From: MPNO01 sp965205995
GTDB taxonomy: Bacteria > Pseudomonadota > Alphaproteobacteria > MPNO01
Assembly (NCBI GenBank): GCA_965205995.1
Contig: OZ242200.1
Span: 1,860,001-1,924,000, forward strand
Direction of reading: 5' to 3'
Length of the DNA: 64,000 nucleotides
Below, piece after piece: positions 52,385 through 61,254 of the stretch (its first letter is position 1; each line of letters opens with the position of its first letter). Position numbers and translations under genes: made by a program. A model generated the notes under the pieces. That model saw only the letters and a program-made list of their open reading frames with translations. It searched no databases and was not told where the DNA came from.

Positions 52385-53653
52385 TTAGCGGGGATACTTG
52401 CCGGCGATCACGTCGTCGGTCACCTCTCGCCCGATCCTGCGCAGCCGGTCGAGATCGGCCGCGGCGTCGTTCTCCCTCGGAGCGGCCACGATCGTATCGT
52501 GCGCGAAGGTGCGGATCGGCCCGTCGGCGCGCTGCGCCGGGGGCACGGGATCGCGGCCCTCCGCGACGTCGCGGACTCCCCGGCGCACCAGGCCGCGGAA
52601 CAGGCTCACGCCGCGGTCGGTGGCGCCCAGATGCTCGCGGGCGTGAACGGCGGTCGCGCCGATGCCGACCTGGGCGTCGTAGTCGCCCGGCAGGCGCTGG
52701 CGCTCGGCGTAGGGACGGTCCGGCATCTGGCCGAAATCCGTGCCCATGTAATACTTGTCCATGTCGGGAGGATCGATCTCGTCGTAATGGTTGAAGCCGA
52801 TATTCATGGTGTGGGTGTCGTCGAGCGGCACCGCCCAGATCGACTGCATCGGGCGCGAGAAGGTCTTGGGCACCTCGCCGGTCTCGAAAGTGGGCGCGAG
52901 CTGGTGCAAATTGGGCATGATCATCTCGGTCGAGCGCACCCAGACATTGCCGCCGATCCGGCGCACCCCGACATACATCATGCCGAGCGGGTTCTCGCGG
53001 AAATCGAGCTCGGGGAGGACGCCGAAGGATTCGGTGAAGTTGATGCTGTGCAGGAACGAGGTGTGCACCGGGTCCATGGCGTTTTCCTTCACCTGGATCC
53101 AGTTGCACGGCAGCACGTTGCCGCCCCACGGCTCGAGCCGGTAGTTGTCGAGCTCGAAGCTGTCGTAGACCGGGAATGGCGGGCGCGCCTCCGCCGGGCC
53201 CATATAGGCGAAGACCAGACCCCTGAACTCCCGGACCGGATAGGCGCCGTGCCACAGCCGGTCCTTGAGCGTGCTGTCGGCGGGCTCGCCCGGGGTCTCC
53301 AGGATCCTGCCGTTCACGTCGAACACCCAGCCGTGGTAGCAGCACATGATGCCGCGTTCCCGGACGATGCCGAATTCGAGCGACGTGCCCCGGTGCGAAC
53401 AGTTGAGCGCCAAAAGCCCGATGCGGCCGGACTTGTCCCTGAACAGCGCGAGGTCCTCGCCGAGCACGCGGACCCGGTGCGGCACGTCCTCCAGATCGGC
53501 GGTGAACGCGATCGGGTGCCAGAACCGACGGAGATACTCGCCCCCCGGCGTGCCCGGACCGACCTGCGTCAGCTCCTTGTCCACGGCGAGCTTGTCGAGC
53601 GCCGCCCGATATCCCGCGTACTCGCCCCTGAGAAAGGTCGCGCGTTTCGCCAT
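52385..53653 (-). CDS. Rieske oxygenase large (alpha) subunit, paralog A
   Basis: The 422-residue protein has an N-terminal Rieske domain (CSHRGTSLEFG ... CCYHGW; two Cys and two His) and a catalytic domain with a mononuclear iron site (NAMDPVHTSFLH: Asp, His, His). The opening VGPGTPGGEYLRRFWHP is typical of the phthalate/vanillate-demethylase-like branch, which works without a beta subunit. It hydroxylates or O-/N-demethylates an aromatic substrate with electrons from a reductase, none being encoded nearby. The ATG at 53653 has GGAG just before it; an earlier ATG at 53740 adds 29 residues. The RidA gene is divergent. Confidence 0.92.
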   Translation of the reverse strand: MAKRATFLRGEYAGYRAALDKLAVDKELTQVGPGTPGGEYLRRFWHPIAFTADLEDVPHRVRVLGEDLALFRDKSGRIGLLALNCSHRGTSLEFGIVRERGIMCCYHGWVFDVNGRILETPGEPADSTLKDRLWHGAYPVREFRGLVFAYMGPAEARPPFPVYDSFELDNYRLEPWGGNVLPCNWIQVKENAMDPVHTSFLHSINFTESFGVLPELDFRENPLGMMYVGVRRIGGNVWVRSTEMIMPNLHQLAPTFETGEVPKTFSRPMQSIWAVPLDDTHTMNIGFNHYDEIDPPDMDKYYMGTDFGQMPDRPYAERQRLPGDYDAQVGIGATAVHAREHLGATDRGVSLFRGLVRRGVRDVAEGRDPVPPAQRADGPIRTFAHDTIVAAPRENDAAADLDRLRRIGREVTDDVIAGKYPR

Positions 53654-53757
53654 CTCCGGCTCCCCTGGAGACAATCGCCCTTGACCGGTGCCGGCCGGGT
53701 TTGCCGCCCCGGCCGCGATGCTATCCTGAGCGCCGATCATATTACCGGGAGGCTCGA

Positions 53758-54159
53758 ATGCCCAAGCGCAGCTACATCAACCCCGAGAGCGTCGTCGCGC
53801 CGCCGGGCAACTTCTCCTGGGTCGTGCAGGCGGACAAGACCCTCTATCTCGCGGGCCAGGTCGGGATCGACAAGGACGGCAAGACCGTCGATCCCAACGA
53901 CGCGGGCGCCCAGGTGAAGCAGGCGCTCTACAACATCGACGCGACGCTGCGCGAATTGGGCGGCACGCTCGACAATATCGTCCGCACCACGACCTATGTC
54001 GTGGGCAGGGAGAACCTCGAGGGCGCCCGCGCCGGGCGCAAGGCGGTCATGGACGAGGGGCTGATGACCAACAAGCCGGCCAACACCCTGGTGGTGATCT
54101 CGGGGCTCGCGGACGAAGACTGGCTGGTGGAGATCGAGTCCATCGCCGTCCTCGATTGA
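53758..54159 (+). CDS. RidA-family (YjgF/Rid) protein lacking the active-site arginine
   Basis: The 133-residue protein has the Rid fold signatures (LYLAGQVGIDKDG; LDNIVRTTTYVV; VEIESIAVLD). RidA enzymes hydrolyse reactive imines using an Arg in a P-A-R-S/T motif; here the motif is KPANTLVVIS, so that residue is Asn109. It probably belongs to a Rid branch with another activity, often tied to catabolism of amino or aromatic compounds. It lies between a Rieske gene (divergent, 104 bases) and an SDR gene (convergent, six bases). Compare the second Rid protein at 61255, which keeps the Arg. Confidence 0.9.
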   Translation: MPKRSYINPESVVAPPGNFSWVVQADKTLYLAGQVGIDKDGKTVDPNDAGAQVKQALYNIDATLRELGGTLDNIVRTTTYVVGRENLEGARAGRKAVMDEGLMTNKPANTLVVISGLADEDWLVEIESIAVLD

Positions 54160-54165
54160 AGAGGC

Positions 54166-54945
54166 TCAGTGTAGCGAGCGGATCATGCCGCCGTCGACGA
54201 TCACCGTCGCGCCGTTGATGTAGGACGCCCGCTCCGAGGCCAGGAAGGCAACGACGTCCGCTATCTCGTCGGGCTTGCCGACCCGCCCGAGCGGCACCGT
54301 CGCCTGGTGCTTGGCGGCGTATGCTTCTTCGGTCATGCCGGCGTTTTTCGAGCCCGCGAGGAAGCGCTCGGTCATGATGCGGCCCGGCGCGACGCAGTTG
54401 AACAGCACATTGTCCTTGCCCATGGTGACGGCGAGCGACTTGAACAGGCCGACGATACCGGGCCTGAGCGCGTTGGAGAGCTCGAGCCGATCGACCGGCT
54501 GGCGCACCGACGACGAGACGATTGTCAGCACCCGGCCCCATCGCCTCTCCCGCATGCCGGGCAGCACGCCCCGGATCAGGCGGACCGTCGACATCATGGT
54601 GACGTCGAAGCCTTCCTGCCAGTGATCGTCGTTCAGCGCGTCGAAACCGCCGCGCGGCGGCCCGCCGTTATTGGCGAGCAGGATGTCGACACCTCCCATG
54701 GCCTCCGTAACCTCGGACAACAGGCGGTCTACATCCTGAGAACGCGCCACGTCGGCGACGAACGCCGTCGCCTCGCCGCCGGTTTCGGCGGCGATGTCGC
54801 GCGCGGCCGCCTCGACCGCGGCGCGCCCGCGCGCGCAGATGGCGACCCGCACGCCCTCCGCCGCCAGCGCCAGGGCGCAGGCATATCCGATCCCCCGGCT
54901 CGCGCCCGTCAGGAGCGCGACCCTGCCCTCGATTCCAAGATCCAT
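54166..54945 (-). CDS. Short-chain dehydrogenase/reductase family protein without the catalytic Tyr and Lys
   Basis: The 259-residue Rossmann protein has the NAD(P) motif TGASRGIG (13-20), NNGG at 92-95 and the Ser loop SSS (144-146). The usual Tyr-x-x-x-Lys is replaced by Leu156 and Leu160 (RLELSNALRPG). The C-terminal PxDI-type segment is normal (NGATVIVDGGMI). It may still bind cofactor and substrate but cannot use standard SDR chemistry; Asn158 and Arg161 are nearby polar residues. The SNALR variant is shared by a recognisable SDR subgroup, so this is not random decay. It is at the downstream end of the MFS-TPP enzyme-Rieske run on the minus strand. Confidence 0.88.
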   Translation of the reverse strand: MDLGIEGRVALLTGASRGIGYACALALAAEGVRVAICARGRAAVEAAARDIAAETGGEATAFVADVARSQDVDRLLSEVTEAMGGVDILLANNGGPPRGGFDALNDDHWQEGFDVTMMSTVRLIRGVLPGMRERRWGRVLTIVSSSVRQPVDRLELSNALRPGIVGLFKSLAVTMGKDNVLFNCVAPGRIMTERFLAGSKNAGMTEEAYAAKHQATVPLGRVGKPDEIADVVAFLASERASYINGATVIVDGGMIRSLH

Positions 54946-55012
54946 GCCGGCTTACCTCTTCGGGAACGCTGGCATTGCCGACGGTCACCGTCAACGACCG
55001 GCGGGGATCGAT

Positions 55013-56182
55013 CTATTCCGCGGCGGTTTCCAGCCCGGCGCCGGTCACGGCGGGACGGCGCGCGTTCTCGACCATGAATTTTCGCCAGGCCACCACGCCC
55101 GCATCGCTGCGCGACAGCTGTTCGGCATGCGAACGCACGCCCTCGACGATTCGCTTGTCCTGGTCCGAGAACACCCAGTCATGGACCCAGGATTGCCAGA
55201 GCGCCCAGCCGATCCGGTCCAGCAGGGTCGCCAAAGCGTGGCGCCGGCGGAACGCGTTCAATGAGTAGAACAATGTCGTTTCCGCATCGACCGGCGTCAC
55301 CCAGCGGCACATGAAATAGTCTCCGGCCGGCCGGCCCACCAGCGTCACCGCCGGCAGGCGGGACATGTGCCGGTACTCGATGCCGTGGCGTTTTGCCGCC
55401 GGCGCCGTCTCCGGATCCATTTCCTTGCCCCGGCCGCGCGGTTTCAGCCTGCGCCAAAACGCCTCCCGGGGCGGCGGAAAGGGACCCAGGCCGGGAAAGC
55501 GTGCCTCGGTGATGCCGTCGCGCGCGGTGTAGCCGAGGCCCTTGGAATCCTCCAGCTTCGCTGTCGCGATACGACTGGCGAAGGGGAAGATCGGCTGGAA
55601 AATCAGCTCGGGCGAGTTCCGGTGCACGAAGGGCGCGTGCAGGTCGTAGCAAAGATTGTCGTTCAGGACGCGCCAGTTGCAGCGATAGGTCCGCCAGGTC
55701 GAAATCGTGTGCCATTCGTCGGCGTCGGCCAGGCAGTCCGGCAGGTCGTCCTCGAGCGGCACGGCCTCCATGTCGCCGACGAACAACCAGATCACCCCAC
55801 GATGTTCGCGCACCGGATAGGCCCTCACTTGAGCCTCGTCGGGAATCGCGGTGTCGGGGCCTTCCATGAGCTTGGCGACGCAGTTTCCGGTTGCGCCGGC
55901 GTAGGTCCAGCCATGATAGGGACAGGTCAGCGTACCGGTGCCGGGATAGAGGCATTTCCCCTGCGACAGCCGCGCGCCGCGATGCGCGCATCGATCTCTC
56001 AGCGCGTAAATCCTTCCCTTGTCGCGAAACAGGACCACGTCCTCGCCGAGCAGCCTGACCGCCTTGGGTCGCCGGCGCAGCCGCCACGTCGCCAGCGCGG
56101 GGTACCAGTAGTTGCGAAAACCCAGCTCCGGCAGCCCGGTCCCGGCATAGACGTCGGCTCCGGGTTGAATTTCTGTGCTCAC
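55013..56182 (-). CDS. Rieske oxygenase large subunit, paralog B
   Basis: The 389-residue protein has the Rieske site CAHRGARLSQGKC with TCPYHGWTY, and the mononuclear iron segment NDNLCYDLHAPFVHRN. It belongs to a different branch from paralogs A and C, closer to vanillate-demethylase and toluenesulfonate-monooxygenase types (WYPALATWRLRRRPKAVRLLGEDVVLFRD). The GTG at 56182 is preferred (STEIQPGADVYAG); upstream frame is open but unconserved. It follows the TPP enzyme gene by 82 bases on the same strand. It hydroxylates or demethylates an aromatic acid; no reductase is encoded in the window. Confidence 0.9.
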   Translation of the reverse strand: MSTEIQPGADVYAGTGLPELGFRNYWYPALATWRLRRRPKAVRLLGEDVVLFRDKGRIYALRDRCAHRGARLSQGKCLYPGTGTLTCPYHGWTYAGATGNCVAKLMEGPDTAIPDEAQVRAYPVREHRGVIWLFVGDMEAVPLEDDLPDCLADADEWHTISTWRTYRCNWRVLNDNLCYDLHAPFVHRNSPELIFQPIFPFASRIATAKLEDSKGLGYTARDGITEARFPGLGPFPPPREAFWRRLKPRGRGKEMDPETAPAAKRHGIEYRHMSRLPAVTLVGRPAGDYFMCRWVTPVDAETTLFYSLNAFRRRHALATLLDRIGWALWQSWVHDWVFSDQDKRIVEGVRSHAEQLSRSDAGVVAWRKFMVENARRPAVTGAGLETAAE

Positions 56183-56264
56183 TCGGAATTCCCGGAATGG
56201 ATTCGGGGTGCGAACCGCTCTTACGCGAGAATGATGCCGCCGATCGAATCGCGGTTCAAGACGC

Positions 56265-57950
56265 TCACCGGCCCTCGTTCCCGAAGCCGTCGTCGACCAC
56301 CACATCGAGAAGCGTCGGACCGTCGCGCCGGGTCGACTCGGCGATGGCGGGTGCGATGTCGTCGGGGTCCTCGATCCGCTGGGCGGGCACGCCCATCGCG
56401 CGGGCGAGCCCGGTGAAGTCGATCGGCGGGTCCTTGAACTCCATGCCGGTGTAGTCCTCGACGCCGTGAAACGCCTTCAACCGCTCCTTGATGATGCGGT
56501 AGCCGCCATTGTTGGCGATGACGTAGGTGATCGGGCACTTCGCGTTCGCGGCGGTCCACAGCGCCTGGATGCTGTACATGGCGCTGCCGTCGCCGACGAC
56601 GGCGACGACCGGCCGGTCCGGCAGCGCAAGCTGCACCCCCACCGCCCCGGCCATCGCGAAGCCGATGCCGCCGCTGCCAAGACCGAACAACGCCTTGGCG
56701 TCGCGGAACGGGTAGAGCCCGGGCAGGGCGCGGCCGCTCAGGATCCCTTCCTCGACGATGACCGCATTTTCCGGCAGGGCATCGACGATCCGGAGCATCG
56801 CCAGCTCCGGCGGTATCGGCGTTGCTCCGCCATGCGCCAGCGCGCGGGCGCGGAGGGCTTCGCGCTTGGCGGACCAGTTGGACGTCTTGAGCGCTGCGAT
56901 CGAAGCCGCCGCCTTGCCGGCCCCTTCGGCGCCCCGCCTGGTTTCGATTGCCGCGGCCAGGGCGGCAAGCGATTCCTTCACATCGGCGCGCAGCGCGATC
57001 TCCGCCGGGTAGTTCTTGCCCATCTCCCAGTCCCGCAGACCGAGCTGCACCAGCGCCATGCCGTCGGGCATCGGGTCGGTCTCGCTGAACACCGACATGC
57101 GGAGCACGTCCGAGCCCATGCAGAACATCAGGTCGTAGGGCGCGAGCGTCGCGCGGACATCCCGCTGATCGCGCGTGAGCCCGCCCATGAAGGCCGGATG
57201 CTCGGAGAGGAAGTGGGCGCCGTCGCACACCGTCTGCTGGTACACCGGCGCGCCCAGCAGCTCGGCGACCGCCGCCGCTTCACCGAGCGCGTCCGAGGTC
57301 GCGATCTCGTGCCCGGCCAGGAGGACCGGGCGGCGCGCCGCGAGCAGTCGGTCGGCGAGGCGGTCGAGCGCCGCGTCGCTTGGACGGCCGGCGGTGTCCA
57401 CCCGTGTCGGTTGGCCGAGCTCGAGCGCATCCTGCTGGTTGAGAACGTCGCCCGGCAGCGAGATGAAGACGGGTCCGGTCGGCGGGGTCATCGCGACCTT
57501 CGCCGCGCGCCGCAGGATGCGGGGCATGTCCTGGAGCCGGTTGACCTCCACCGCCCATTTGACGACCGGCTGGGCGATCGGCACCAGCGGGGCGTAGAGC
57601 ATCGGCTCGGTGAGGCCGTGCCCCTGTTCCTGCTGCCCGGCGGTGACGATGATCGGCGAGCCCATCCAGTTGGCGTTGAAGAGCGAGCCCATCGCGTTGC
57701 CGAGCCCGGGGGCGACATGGACGTTGCAGGCGCTGAGATGGCCGGAGGCGCGCGAGTAGCCGTCCGCCATCGCCACCACCAGCGCCTCCTGCAGCGCCAT
57801 CACATAGGTGATCGCCGGGCGGTCCGGCAGCGCGGCCATGACCGGCAGCTCGGTGGTGCCGGGGTTGCCGAACAGATGCGACACCCCCTCGCTCTCAAGC
57901 AGCGCGAGAAAGGCCTCGCGGCCGAATATCGTGTTCACGGTGTCGGGCAT
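56265..57950 (-). CDS. Thiamine-diphosphate enzyme, benzoylformate-decarboxylase-like
   Basis: The 561-residue protein has the three-domain ThDP fold: N-terminal catalytic Glu55 (MALQEALVVAMADGYSRASG), the middle domain, and the cofactor motif VVGDGSAMYSIQALW with ANNGGY at the C-terminal third. The pattern LFGNPGTTELPVMAALPD is that of benzoylformate decarboxylases and related 2-oxo-acid enzymes, rather than acetolactate synthase. It would split CO2 from an aryl-2-oxo acid to an aldehyde. It lies between an MFS exporter gene and the Rieske gene on one strand, suggesting a mandelate- or phenylglyoxylate-like route, with oxygenase action after or before. Substrate inferred only. Confidence 0.87.
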   Translation of the reverse strand: MPDTVNTIFGREAFLALLESEGVSHLFGNPGTTELPVMAALPDRPAITYVMALQEALVVAMADGYSRASGHLSACNVHVAPGLGNAMGSLFNANWMGSPIIVTAGQQEQGHGLTEPMLYAPLVPIAQPVVKWAVEVNRLQDMPRILRRAAKVAMTPPTGPVFISLPGDVLNQQDALELGQPTRVDTAGRPSDAALDRLADRLLAARRPVLLAGHEIATSDALGEAAAVAELLGAPVYQQTVCDGAHFLSEHPAFMGGLTRDQRDVRATLAPYDLMFCMGSDVLRMSVFSETDPMPDGMALVQLGLRDWEMGKNYPAEIALRADVKESLAALAAAIETRRGAEGAGKAAASIAALKTSNWSAKREALRARALAHGGATPIPPELAMLRIVDALPENAVIVEEGILSGRALPGLYPFRDAKALFGLGSGGIGFAMAGAVGVQLALPDRPVVAVVGDGSAMYSIQALWTAANAKCPITYVIANNGGYRIIKERLKAFHGVEDYTGMEFKDPPIDFTGLARAMGVPAQRIEDPDDIAPAIAESTRRDGPTLLDVVVDDGFGNEGR

Positions 57951-58039
57951 GATGCTCTCGGGAAACTCGGATCCATCCTGGAGGATGGAGATTTCTCGAT
58001 GCCGCGGCAACCGGACAGCGGGGCGAGGTCCCGACCGGC

Positions 58040-59233
58040 CTACACGGTCCGGTGGCGGCGGACCGCGAACGCGTAGACGACCAGCGCGAACAGGGAGGAG
58101 AGCAGGACTCCGTGGGCCAGCGCCGTCTGGGTGCCGTCGGTGGTCAGCGCGGCGACGATCATCCCGACCGCCGCGCCGGCGACCTGCTGGGCAAAGCCGA
58201 TCAGGGACGATGCCGCGCCCGCGATGCGGGGGAAAGGCTGCAACGCGCCGGCGACCGACTGGGGGTATATGAAAGAAAACGAAAACAAGCAGAAGAACAT
58301 CGGACCGATCACCGCCAACCAGTGGTGAATCCCGGCCCAGCCGAGCCCGGCGAGCAGCAGTCCGGACAGCGACGCCCCGTACACGCCCCATCTCAGCAGG
58401 CGGTCCACGCCAAGGGGCGCCACCAGGCGGGCGCCCGCCAGCATCCCTATCATGGAGCCGATCATGCAGCCGGCGAACATGTAGGCATAGTCGGTCTCGG
58501 ACTCGCCGAAGAACGTGATGATCACGTGCGGCGAGGCGGCGAGGAAGGAGAACAGGATGCCGTAGGCTGCGGCGGCGCAGCCGGTGTAGGCCCAGAAGGC
58601 CGGGCTGCGGGAGATTTCCGCGAAATTCCTCAGCATCGGCGCGATGCGGAGGGCATCGGGGTCGGTCCGGTCCAGGGTCTCCCCGAACGCCAGCCCGAAC
58701 AGCATCGCGATCAGGACGCTGTAGGCGGCGATGAACAGGAACATCGCGTTCCAACCGAAGGACACCGTCAGATGGGCCCCGACGATCGGTGCGAACAGCG
58801 GTCCGAAACAGAAAAAGAACAGCAGCAGCGAGATCACGCGCGCCGCGTCGCCGCGCTCGTAGCGGTCCCGGATGACGGCGCGGGCAACGATAAACCCCGA
58901 CGCCGCCGCCATGCCGTGCACGAACCGAAACGCCATCAGCATTTCAACGGTCTCGGCAAGGGCGCAGCCCAGCGCCGCGACGGCGGTGACCAACAGCCCC
59001 GCGATGATGACCGGTTTCCTGCCGAACCGGTCCGACAACGGGCCCGGCAATAGCTGGCCCACGGCAACCCCGATCATGAACAGGCTGAGGCTGAGCTGCA
59101 CCAGCGTGCGGGTGGAACCCAGCGCCTCGACCATGGCGGGCATCGCCGGAAGCGTGCCGTCGATCCCCATCGCGGTGGCCAACGAGGTCAAGGCGAGGAG
59201 AGCCGCCACCCCGACGCTGCCCGAAGACTTCAC
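58040..59233 (-). CDS. MFS transporter, Bcr/CflA drug-efflux-like
   Basis: The 397-residue membrane protein has 12 predicted helices, with the major-facilitator motif GPLSDRFGRKPVI between helices 2 and 3 and the Bcr/CflA traits GIDGTLPAMPAMVE at the N-terminus and RDRYERGDAARVISL after helix 4. It exports drugs or metabolites by proton antiport; an import role is not ruled out. The start is GTG at 59233. It is upstream of and co-oriented with the TPP enzyme and Rieske genes (89- and 82-base gaps), so it may move their substrate or remove a toxic product. Confidence 0.9.
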   Translation of the reverse strand: MKSSGSVGVAALLALTSLATAMGIDGTLPAMPAMVEALGSTRTLVQLSLSLFMIGVAVGQLLPGPLSDRFGRKPVIIAGLLVTAVAALGCALAETVEMLMAFRFVHGMAAASGFIVARAVIRDRYERGDAARVISLLLFFFCFGPLFAPIVGAHLTVSFGWNAMFLFIAAYSVLIAMLFGLAFGETLDRTDPDALRIAPMLRNFAEISRSPAFWAYTGCAAAAYGILFSFLAASPHVIITFFGESETDYAYMFAGCMIGSMIGMLAGARLVAPLGVDRLLRWGVYGASLSGLLLAGLGWAGIHHWLAVIGPMFFCLFSFSFIYPQSVAGALQPFPRIAGAASSLIGFAQQVAGAAVGMIVAALTTDGTQTALAHGVLLSSLFALVVYAFAVRRHRTV

Positions 59234-59579
59234 GGGCGATCTTCAGGATCGGCCATGTTTCCGTCCCTTCCCTGCCGAGACCGCCGGCTTGCCTGTCCGA
59301 ACGGCGCCGAAGATCGAACCCGACCCGGGCCGCCAGCATCCAAGATTACCCACCGCACCGGCGCTTGACCAAACCGTTTCCCGCCCCGACCGCACAGGCA
59401 TTGGCCGAGTGGCGGGAATCTGCCGAGCTTTCGGAAGCACGTGGCGCGCCGGGTCGGGCCGCCGGAAGACACCCGCCCGCGGCCATTCTTACCTGTCCCC
59501 GGGGCCGGTGATATGGTCGCCGACTGCGGATCGGACGATTGTCGCGGCATTCGGCATATCGAAGAGAAACGGGTATGGG
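59234..59579. other. 346-base gap between divergent genes
   Basis: No repeat, RNA or convincing short gene was found. It lies between the MFS exporter and the gamma-glutamylcyclotransferase-like gene, which are transcribed away from each other, so it must hold both promoters. Open frames across it lack homology and ribosome sites. Confidence 0.5.
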
Positions 59580-60149
59580 ATGCTCCTGACGCTGAAGCGC
59601 ATGTTACGGCGCAGCATCGCCCGGTCCTGGCGGCTGTCGAAGCTCCGGTATCGTCTTCATGGGGTGTCGCTCACCGGCGCTCCGGACGACGAGGTCTGGT
59701 ACTTCGCATTCGGGGCCAACATGAACGACGCCGTGTTCCGCGAGCGCCGCCTCATTCGCCCTCTCGAATGGCGCGTCGGCCGGATCAAGGACTATCGCCT
59801 GCGCTTCAACCTGGAAGGACGGCCGAGGGGCAAGGCCGCACCGGCGAATATCGAACCCTGTCCCGGCGAAGAGGTCTGGGGCGTGGTCTACCGGGTTACC
59901 CGGCGCGATCTCGTCCGGCTCGACAGCACCGAAGGCGTGCCGGGAGGATTCTACCGCCGGCTGTGGCTGGGGGCCGAGGATGCCGACAAGCGCCCCATCG
60001 AGGCGTTCGCATACATCGCTCAAGGCAAGGAAACCGACGGGACCCCGTCCCTGCGCTATATCACCCTCCTGCGCGAGGGCGCCCGCGCCCATGGGTTGCC
60101 CTGTCACTGGGTAGACAGGCTCGAACGGGTCCGGCCCGCCGACGGGTAG
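59580..60149 (+). CDS. Gamma-glutamylcyclotransferase-like (GGCT/AIG2) protein
   Basis: The 189-residue protein contains the small GGCT barrel: substrate loop VWYFAFGANMN near residue 45 and the acidic motif in LVRLDSTEGVPGGFYRR, the Glu being the general acid/base in gamma-glutamylcyclotransferases. These release 5-oxoproline from gamma-glutamyl amines or glutathione. The N-terminal 35 residues are basic and outside the fold, so a later start might be used. It precedes the ketopantoate-reductase-like gene by 45 bases on the same strand. Function beyond the fold is inferred. Confidence 0.8.
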   Translation: MLLTLKRMLRRSIARSWRLSKLRYRLHGVSLTGAPDDEVWYFAFGANMNDAVFRERRLIRPLEWRVGRIKDYRLRFNLEGRPRGKAAPANIEPCPGEEVWGVVYRVTRRDLVRLDSTEGVPGGFYRRLWLGAEDADKRPIEAFAYIAQGKETDGTPSLRYITLLREGARAHGLPCHWVDRLERVRPADG

Positions 60150-60194
60150 CGCCGCCCGGAGATCGATGCATTTTCAGGCCGGGAGAGATCGCCA

Positions 60195-61235
60195 ATGTCC
60201 AGGAAGATCGCAATCGTCGGAAGCGGCGCCAACGGCACCTCGATCGGCGTCGATATCGCCAGGGCCGGCTACGATGTGACACTGATCGACCAGTGGCCGG
60301 CACATGTCGAGGCGATGCGCAGGAACGGCGCCACCATCGCGATGCCGGAGGAGACCATCGTCCAGGAGGTCGATGCCCTCCATATTTGCGAGGTCTGCAC
60401 CCTCAGAGAGCCGTTCGATATCGCGTTGATCGTAACCAAGGCCTATGACGCCCGCTGGTCCAGCCAGCTCATCGAGCCCTGGCTGAAGAGCGACGGCCTT
60501 CTGGTCGCCGTCCAGAACGGCATGACCGCCGAAATCGTCGCCGAGGTGGTGGGTCCGGAACGCACCCTGGGATGCGTCATCGAGATTTCATCGGGGCTGT
60601 TCACGCCGGGGATCGTCGAACGCCATTCGCCGCCCGACCGTTCCTGGTTTGCCGTCGGAAGCTTTCACCCCGCCACCGAAGGACGCGAGGCGGAGGTGTT
60701 CGAACTCCTGTCCCATGCCGGCGCCTGCGAGATCAGCGACGACATATTGGCGGCCAAGTGGATGAAGCTGGTCAGCAACTGCACCACGCTGGCGACGACC
60801 GCATGCCTCGGTCTCTCGATAATGGATGCGGAGACCGTCCCGGGAATGCGCGCGTTCATGCTGCGCGCGGGTCAGGAAGCGATGGATGTCGGTGCCGCCC
60901 TCGGGTTCGAACCGCGCCCCATCCTCGGACTGTCGGACAAGGACGTGACGGACTCCAACCGTCTGGTCGAGACCTTGCTGGACCGGCTGATGGGCGGGTT
61001 CGTGCTGCCGAACACCAAGGGTGTGGTGTTGCAGGACTGGGAAAAGGGGCGGAAGAGCGAATTGGAGAATATCAGCGGCCATGTCGCCCGAAAGGCGAGA
61101 GAGCTGGGGGTGGCCGCACCGGCATCCGAGGCGGTTGCCGAACTGGCCCGTCGAATCGAACGGCGGGAGCTTCAGGCCGGCGTCGAAAACCTCGCGCTGC
61201 TGAACGATCTCGCCGAAGAGTCGGCGCGCTCCTAG
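60195..61235 (+). CDS. 2-Dehydropantoate 2-reductase (PanE/ApbA)-family protein
   Basis: The 346-residue dehydrogenase has the N-terminal NADPH motif VGSGANGTSIGVDIARAG and the C-terminal all-alpha domain with the catalytic Lys region KWMKLVSNC and a later Asn/Ser-rich segment ending in TKGVVLQDWEKGRKSE. The true PanE is about 300 residues and sits with vitamin genes; this copy is longer and lies among catabolic genes, so it may reduce another 2-oxo acid or hydroxy acid. The ATG has GGGAGAG upstream. It is convergent with a RidA gene. Confidence 0.85.
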   Translation: MSRKIAIVGSGANGTSIGVDIARAGYDVTLIDQWPAHVEAMRRNGATIAMPEETIVQEVDALHICEVCTLREPFDIALIVTKAYDARWSSQLIEPWLKSDGLLVAVQNGMTAEIVAEVVGPERTLGCVIEISSGLFTPGIVERHSPPDRSWFAVGSFHPATEGREAEVFELLSHAGACEISDDILAAKWMKLVSNCTTLATTACLGLSIMDAETVPGMRAFMLRAGQEAMDVGAALGFEPRPILGLSDKDVTDSNRLVETLLDRLMGGFVLPNTKGVVLQDWEKGRKSELENISGHVARKARELGVAAPASEAVAELARRIERRELQAGVENLALLNDLAEESARS

Positions 61236-61254
61236 TCCGGGCTTCCCGCCACGA

